This document shows, one piece after another, positions 6,448 to 8,004 of a stretch of 8,004 nucleotides of DNA. Position numbers and translations under genes: made by a program. Location of the stretch: positions 1 to 8,004 of the forward strand of contig JAUYLQ010000037.1 in the NCBI GenBank assembly GCA_030699005.1. Direction: 5' to 3'. The DNA comes from an archaeon. GTDB lineage: Archaea > Nanobdellota > Nanobdellia > Pacearchaeales > GW2011-AR1. Each line of letters begins with the position of its first letter. The stretch's first letter is position 1. Under the pieces are notes generated by a model. That model saw nothing but the letters and a program-made list of their open reading frames with translations. It ran no database searches and had not been told where the DNA came from.

Positions 6448-7578
6448 ATGGACTGGAAAGAAAAGTTTGAACTGGTGAAGAGAAATACAGAAGAGATTTT
6501 AACCGAAGAGGATTTGATTAAATTTCTTAAAGATGGAGAAAAAATTAACCACTATATTGGATTTGAAATTTCAGGAAAACCTCACTTGGGGCATGGATTA
6601 GTCTGCATGTCAAAAGTAAAAGATTTTATTGATGCCGGAATAAATTGTTCAATTTTTCTTGCTGACTGGCACTCTTGGATAAATGACAAACTGGGCGGAG
6701 ACATGAAAATAATCCAAGAAGTGGGCGTTCCTTTTTTTAAGGAGGCTCTTATTGCAGCATATAAGTGTGTCGGAGGAAATCCAAAAGATTTGAAGTTTGT
6801 TCTCGGTTCAAAACTCTATCACCATAATGATTCTTATTGGGAAACCGTAATAGATGTGAGTAAAAACACAACTTTGGGAAGAATAGAAAGGTCTACAACT
6901 ATAATGGGAAGAAAGGAGGGGGAAGCAATAGATTTTGCAAAATTAATTTACCCCCCTATGCAGGTTGCAGATATTTTTACTCAGGGTGTAAACCTTGCTC
7001 ATGCAGGAAATGATCAAAGAAAAGCGCAGGTTATCGCACGTGACGTTGCATTAAAATTAAAAAATCCTCTTAAAGACGTGAAGGGAAACTCCATAAAACC
7101 TGTTGCAGTTCACGGCCATTTAATCTTGGGACTTCAAAAACCCTCTGTCTGGCCCGTTCCAAAAGAGAATATGCAGGAAGTATGGGGTCAAATGAAAATG
7201 TCCAAGTCCATTCCAAGTTCCGCCGTTTACATAACTGACAGTGAAGAGGATATTAGAAAAAAAATAAAAGATGCTTTTTGTCCTGAAGGAGATGTTTACT
7301 TTAATCCTCTTATTGACTGGGCTAAATATATTGTTTTTATTAATGAAAAATCTTTTTTGGAAGTCAAGAGACCCGAAAAATTTGGGGGGGATAAAACGTA
7401 CAAGAGTTTTGAAGAGTTAAAGAAGGATTTCTCGGGGAAAAATTTGCATCCAATGGACTTAAAAGATGCAATGGCAGATAAACTTGTTGAAATATTAAAG
7501 CCCGCGAGGAAACACTTTTCAAATCCGAAAATTAAAAAATTAAAAGAAGAAATGGATAAGATATTAATTACAAGATAA
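6448..7578 (+). CDS. tyrS: Tyrosyl-tRNA synthetase (archaeal/eukaryotic type)
   Basis: This class I synthetase charges tRNA-Tyr with tyrosine in the cytoplasm. The 376 residues from ATG 6448 contain the HIGH-type motif HLGH (46-49) and KMSKS (250-254). Residues corresponding by eye to the tyrosine pocket of the Methanocaldococcus jannaschii enzyme are all present: Y36 (Y32), Y168 (Y151), Q172 (Q155), D175 (D158) and Q190 (Q173). D337 in HPMD matches the anticodon-reading D286, and the RPEKFGGD block is shared. These residues separate it from TrpRS. An in-frame TTG at 6433 would add five residues, but ATG 6448 fits the TATA-box spacing better. The protein is longer than the 306-residue jannaschii enzyme, partly through about 29 extra residues between the QRK motif and KMSKS, rich in W, P and K. 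It has no bacterial S4 domain. Its stop abuts that of the convergent GTPase gene. Confidence 0.95.
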   Translation: MDWKEKFELVKRNTEEILTEEDLIKFLKDGEKINHYIGFEISGKPHLGHGLVCMSKVKDFIDAGINCSIFLADWHSWINDKLGGDMKIIQEVGVPFFKEALIAAYKCVGGNPKDLKFVLGSKLYHHNDSYWETVIDVSKNTTLGRIERSTTIMGRKEGEAIDFAKLIYPPMQVADIFTQGVNLAHAGNDQRKAQVIARDVALKLKNPLKDVKGNSIKPVAVHGHLILGLQKPSVWPVPKENMQEVWGQMKMSKSIPSSAVYITDSEEDIRKKIKDAFCPEGDVYFNPLIDWAKYIVFINEKSFLEVKRPEKFGGDKTYKSFEELKKDFSGKNLHPMDLKDAMADKLVEILKPARKHFSNPKIKKLKEEMDKILITR

Positions 7579-8004
7579 TTATTTAGTCTTAAACTCAACA
7601 ACATCCAAGTCTTTTAACTTATGTCTAAGTCCGACAATCTGACCCGCAAATTTTGAAGAAGGACCCCAGATTTTCACCTCTAAAACTTTTTTTGAGAATC
7701 CCTTTAAAATTTTTTCAGCAACATCTCTTACGCTGGAGTTCTGCCATAATATCATTGGTTTTTCAGATTTTTCCTTTCCTGGCTCTTTTGTAAAAATTCT
7801 TAAAACACTGAAAGAATCAAAAATTTTCTTCTTTAAATCTTCAATTCCATTTTCTTTAATATAAGGGAGGCATGAAATTATTTCAAAATTATGCTTTTTG
7901 CTTTGCATCTTAGCCTCAAGTTTTCTATTTTCTTCAGGGCTTAGAAGGTCAGATTTGTTTAATACAATAATCTCTTTTCCGTCATGCGGGGGAATTTTTC
8001 CCCT
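7579..8004 (-). CDS. DRG/OBG-type GTPase with C-terminal TGS domain, 5'-truncated by window edge
   Basis: Only the C-terminal 141 residues are inside the window; the frame stays open to the right edge, so the G1-G3 motifs are not visible. The visible part begins in the G domain, with the G4 guanine-specificity motif NKSD at visible residues 16-19 and a likely G5 (SC) at 44-45. A TGS domain covers about 67-138, with the typical segments RIFTKEPG, SVRDVAEKI and WGPSSKFAGQIVGLRHKLKDLDVVEF. This order, with a TGS domain directly after the G domain, matches the DRG/Rbg family, which binds ribosomes in eukaryotes and archaea. Other TGS GTPases such as OBG/YchF are less likely given the KEPG and GPSSKF segments. 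ATG at 7906-7908 is internal, because the conserved NKSD lies upstream of it. The gene is convergent with tyrS and their stop codons touch. Confidence 0.88.
   Translation of the reverse strand, partial: RGKIPPHDGKEIIVLNKSDLLSPEENRKLEAKMQSKKHNFEIISCLPYIKENGIEDLKKKIFDSFSVLRIFTKEPGKEKSEKPMILWQNSSVRDVAEKILKGFSKKVLEVKIWGPSSKFAGQIVGLRHKLKDLDVVEFKTK

Noticed and set aside
1..8004. CRISPR array, defence cassette, integrase or attachment site.
   Set aside because: No regularly spaced direct repeats and no corresponding genes; apart from 6164-6447 the window is filled by five well-recognised genes.

Overview
The window is AT-rich and archaeal. The main evidence is a two-gene operon for the archaea-specific replicative DNA polymerase D (small subunit DP1, then large subunit DP2). 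It is supported by an archaeal/eukaryotic-type tyrosyl-tRNA synthetase, a DRG-type GTPase with a C-terminal TGS domain, and the short archaeal form of a TctA-like membrane protein. PolD excludes bacteria and argues against most Crenarchaeota. The mix of genes and the low GC fit a DPANN-type archaeon (Woese-/Pace-/Nanoarchaeota-like) or a low-GC euryarchaeon. This lineage call is an inference and no marker here fixes it.

Layout. Positions 6-1487 (+) hold DP1, the Mre11-like exonuclease subunit of PolD; its true start may lie left of the window. Positions 1484-4945 (+) hold DP2, the polymerase subunit, which overlaps DP1 by 4 bp (ATGA) behind a strong GGAGG-type ribosome binding site and ends in a PCNA-binding motif. 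Only 15 bp further on, and convergent, lies a 400-residue TctA-family membrane protein (4961-6163, -). Positions 6164-6447 form the only sizeable gap. It contains a perfect inverted repeat (6205-6225) and a GC-rich block of several hairpins ending in a U-tract (about 6251-6379), which looks like a non-coding RNA gene or the remains of an IS200/IS605-type element. The tyrosyl-tRNA synthetase follows (6448-7578, +). Its stop codon directly abuts that of the convergent, right-truncated DRG-type GTPase (7579-8004, -).

Function. DP1 and DP2 form one heterodimeric replicase with proofreading, and their overlap suggests translationally coupled, balanced synthesis. TyrRS and the DRG GTPase are both translation-related but are transcribed toward each other, so they are neighbours rather than an operon. 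The TctA-like protein has no TctB or TctC partner here, so its substrate is unknown. Genes at the head of a transcript (TctA-like, tyrS) show no Shine-Dalgarno site and have TATA-like boxes about 25-30 bp before the ATG, consistent with leaderless mRNAs. The internal operon gene DP2 has a strong Shine-Dalgarno site.

Most of the window is ordinary core genome. The part that deserves a second look is the structured intergenic block at 6205-6380. Secondary points are the altered catalytic motif of DP2 and an expanded segment before KMSKS in TyrRS.
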